NCBI GenBank assembly: GCA_021785515.1
Contig: JAJYEX010000001.1
Location: 186,001-250,000, forward strand
DNA length: 64,000 bases
Reading direction: 5' to 3'
Origin: Pseudomonadota bacterium
Lineage (GTDB): Bacteria > Pseudomonadota > Gammaproteobacteria > Acidiferrobacterales > UBA6901
The position numbers and the translations under genes were made by a program. Below, one piece after another: positions 63,080-64,000 of the stretch (positions are counted from its first letter, which is position 1; every line of letters starts with the position of its first letter). The notes beneath the pieces are model-generated. The model was not told the origin of the DNA, searched no databases, and was given only the letters and a program-made list of their open reading frames with translations.

Positions 63080-63268
63080 TCAATCGTCAGAAGACCCAGC
63101 CTCCTCCTGCGCGTCCAGCAGCGCCCCTCCCGCGGCGGAAATCAGCACGATCATCACGGTACCCAGCACCCAGGCAAAATACCATGCCCCCCTCTCACCG
63201 AGCAGGATCACCAGGAACACCGTTACCAGGGAGATGACGGCATAGAGCAGCACACGCAACACAATCAT
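63080..63268 (-). CDS. CydX-like bd oxidase small subunit with N-terminal extension (62 aa)
   Basis: Contains WYFAWVLGT (CydX signature WYFAWILG) directly downstream of cydB; AGGAGG then ATG. Confidence 0.72.
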   Translation of the reverse strand: MIVLRVLLYAVISLVTVFLVILLGERGAWYFAWVLGTVMIVLISAAGGALLDAQEEAGSSDD

Positions 63269-63279
63269 GCAAACCTCCT

Positions 63280-64000
63280 TCAGTACGCGTGGTCATCACC
63301 CTCGACCTGGGCCGGCGTGACCTTGCCGCGCATCACCCAGAATGCCCAGCTGGTATAGATCACCACAATGGGCACGAACACCACAGTCCATCCGAGCATC
63401 CACAGCAGGGTCGTCTGGCTCGACGAGGCATCCCATACCGTCAGGCTCTGCGATGGATTGCTGCTCGATGGCATCATGAAAGGAAACATCGCGGCGCCGA
63501 CGGTACCGATAGTGCCGATCCATCCCAGGGCACCCAGCCACCACCCCAGATGTGACCAGCCGCGCTGTAGAGACCAGACGCCCGCCATGATACTGACATA
63601 AACCAGCGCCGGCACCAGCCACAACACCGGATGGGCGGAAAAGTTATGCAACCAGGCCCCCTGCACGACCTCGACCGTTTTATGCAGAGGCATGGCCGGC
63701 CCCGCGGGATCGTCGCCGGCGGTCAGTACATAGCCCGGAAGCCTGGCCACCCAGAAGCCGCCTGCGGTGAACAGGATCAGTCCCGCCGGGCCCGCCCACA
63801 GCCCCAGCTTCCGCGCACGTTCCCGAATCGCCCCGTCGCCGCGATTCATGACCATGGCCGACCCCTGGTACAACGCCAGTGCCAGCGACATCAGCCCGCA
63901 GAGTATTGCAAACGGATTGAACAGGGATATGAAACTTCCGGTATACCAGGATTCGAGGTCCCAGTTGAAATGAAACGGCACCCCGCGCAGCATGTTGCCG
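63280..64000 (-). CDS. cydB: Cytochrome bd ubiquinol oxidase subunit II, C-terminal part (5' end outside window)
   Basis: SLFNPFAILCGLMSLALALYQGSAMVMNRGDG, MFPFMMPSSSNPSQSLTVWDASSSQTTLLWMLGWTVVFVPIVVIYTSWAFWVMRGKV. Confidence 0.95.
   Translation of the reverse strand, partial: GNMLRGVPFHFNWDLESWYTGSFISLFNPFAILCGLMSLALALYQGSAMVMNRGDGAIRERARKLGLWAGPAGLILFTAGGFWVARLPGYVLTAGDDPAGPAMPLHKTVEVVQGAWLHNFSAHPVLWLVPALVYVSIMAGVWSLQRGWSHLGWWLGALGWIGTIGTVGAAMFPFMMPSSSNPSQSLTVWDASSSQTTLLWMLGWTVVFVPIVVIYTSWAFWVMRGKVTPAQVEGDDHAY

Noticed and set aside
1-64000. CRISPR arrays, rRNA, tRNA, integrase/transposase genes, known defence systems
   Set aside because: Scanned by eye and via the ORF list; no regular repeats, no tRNA-like TPsiC/anticodon structures and no transposase or defence motifs recognised. 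A tRNAscan/PADLOC run would be decisive.

Overview
This 64-kb, GC-rich window looks like ordinary gammaproteobacterial-type chromosome, densely coding on both strands. I recognised no rRNA, tRNA, CRISPR array or intact mobile element. Main content in order: phosphoenolpyruvate carboxylase (5'-truncated), Hsp20-Lon, an SLC13-type transporter, MFS, MsrA, a PBP5-type DD-carboxypeptidase, a RelA/SpoT-like HD hydrolase, an exonuclease, a LOG protein, an nrtR-nadA-ald cluster, a PBP7-type peptidase, thioredoxin, a dienelactone hydrolase, a double-length (four-NBD) UvrA, pirin, an orphan ParB-like protein, thiopurine methyltransferase, an HPF/RaiA-cold-shock fusion, UspA, an alkaline-phosphatase-fold protein, an ackA-phosphoketolase-glucan phosphorylase cluster, a TolC/HlyD/ABC-2 export operon, a lexA-imuA-imuB-dnaE2 mutasome operon, a higBA toxin-antitoxin pair, a degraded Sel1-repeat gene, an ABC/FtsX/CrtC-AttH-like module, cydDC, and the 3' end of cydB followed by an extended CydX-like ORF. 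The best second-look items are: a perfect FNR-type box at class-II spacing upstream of ackA-xfp-glgP; tandem SOS boxes over the lexA promoter of the mutasome operon; the four-NBD UvrA; the HPF-CSD fusion with two perfect dyads upstream; a CydX-like peptide with an extra N-terminal TM helix; a degenerate-Nudix NrtR with a dyad at its start codon; a 25-bp-stem hairpin overlapping a stop codon; and a Sel1 pseudogene with four identifiable lesions. I found no single clearly undescribed system. All calls come from reading the sequence and recalling family motifs; no database search was run.
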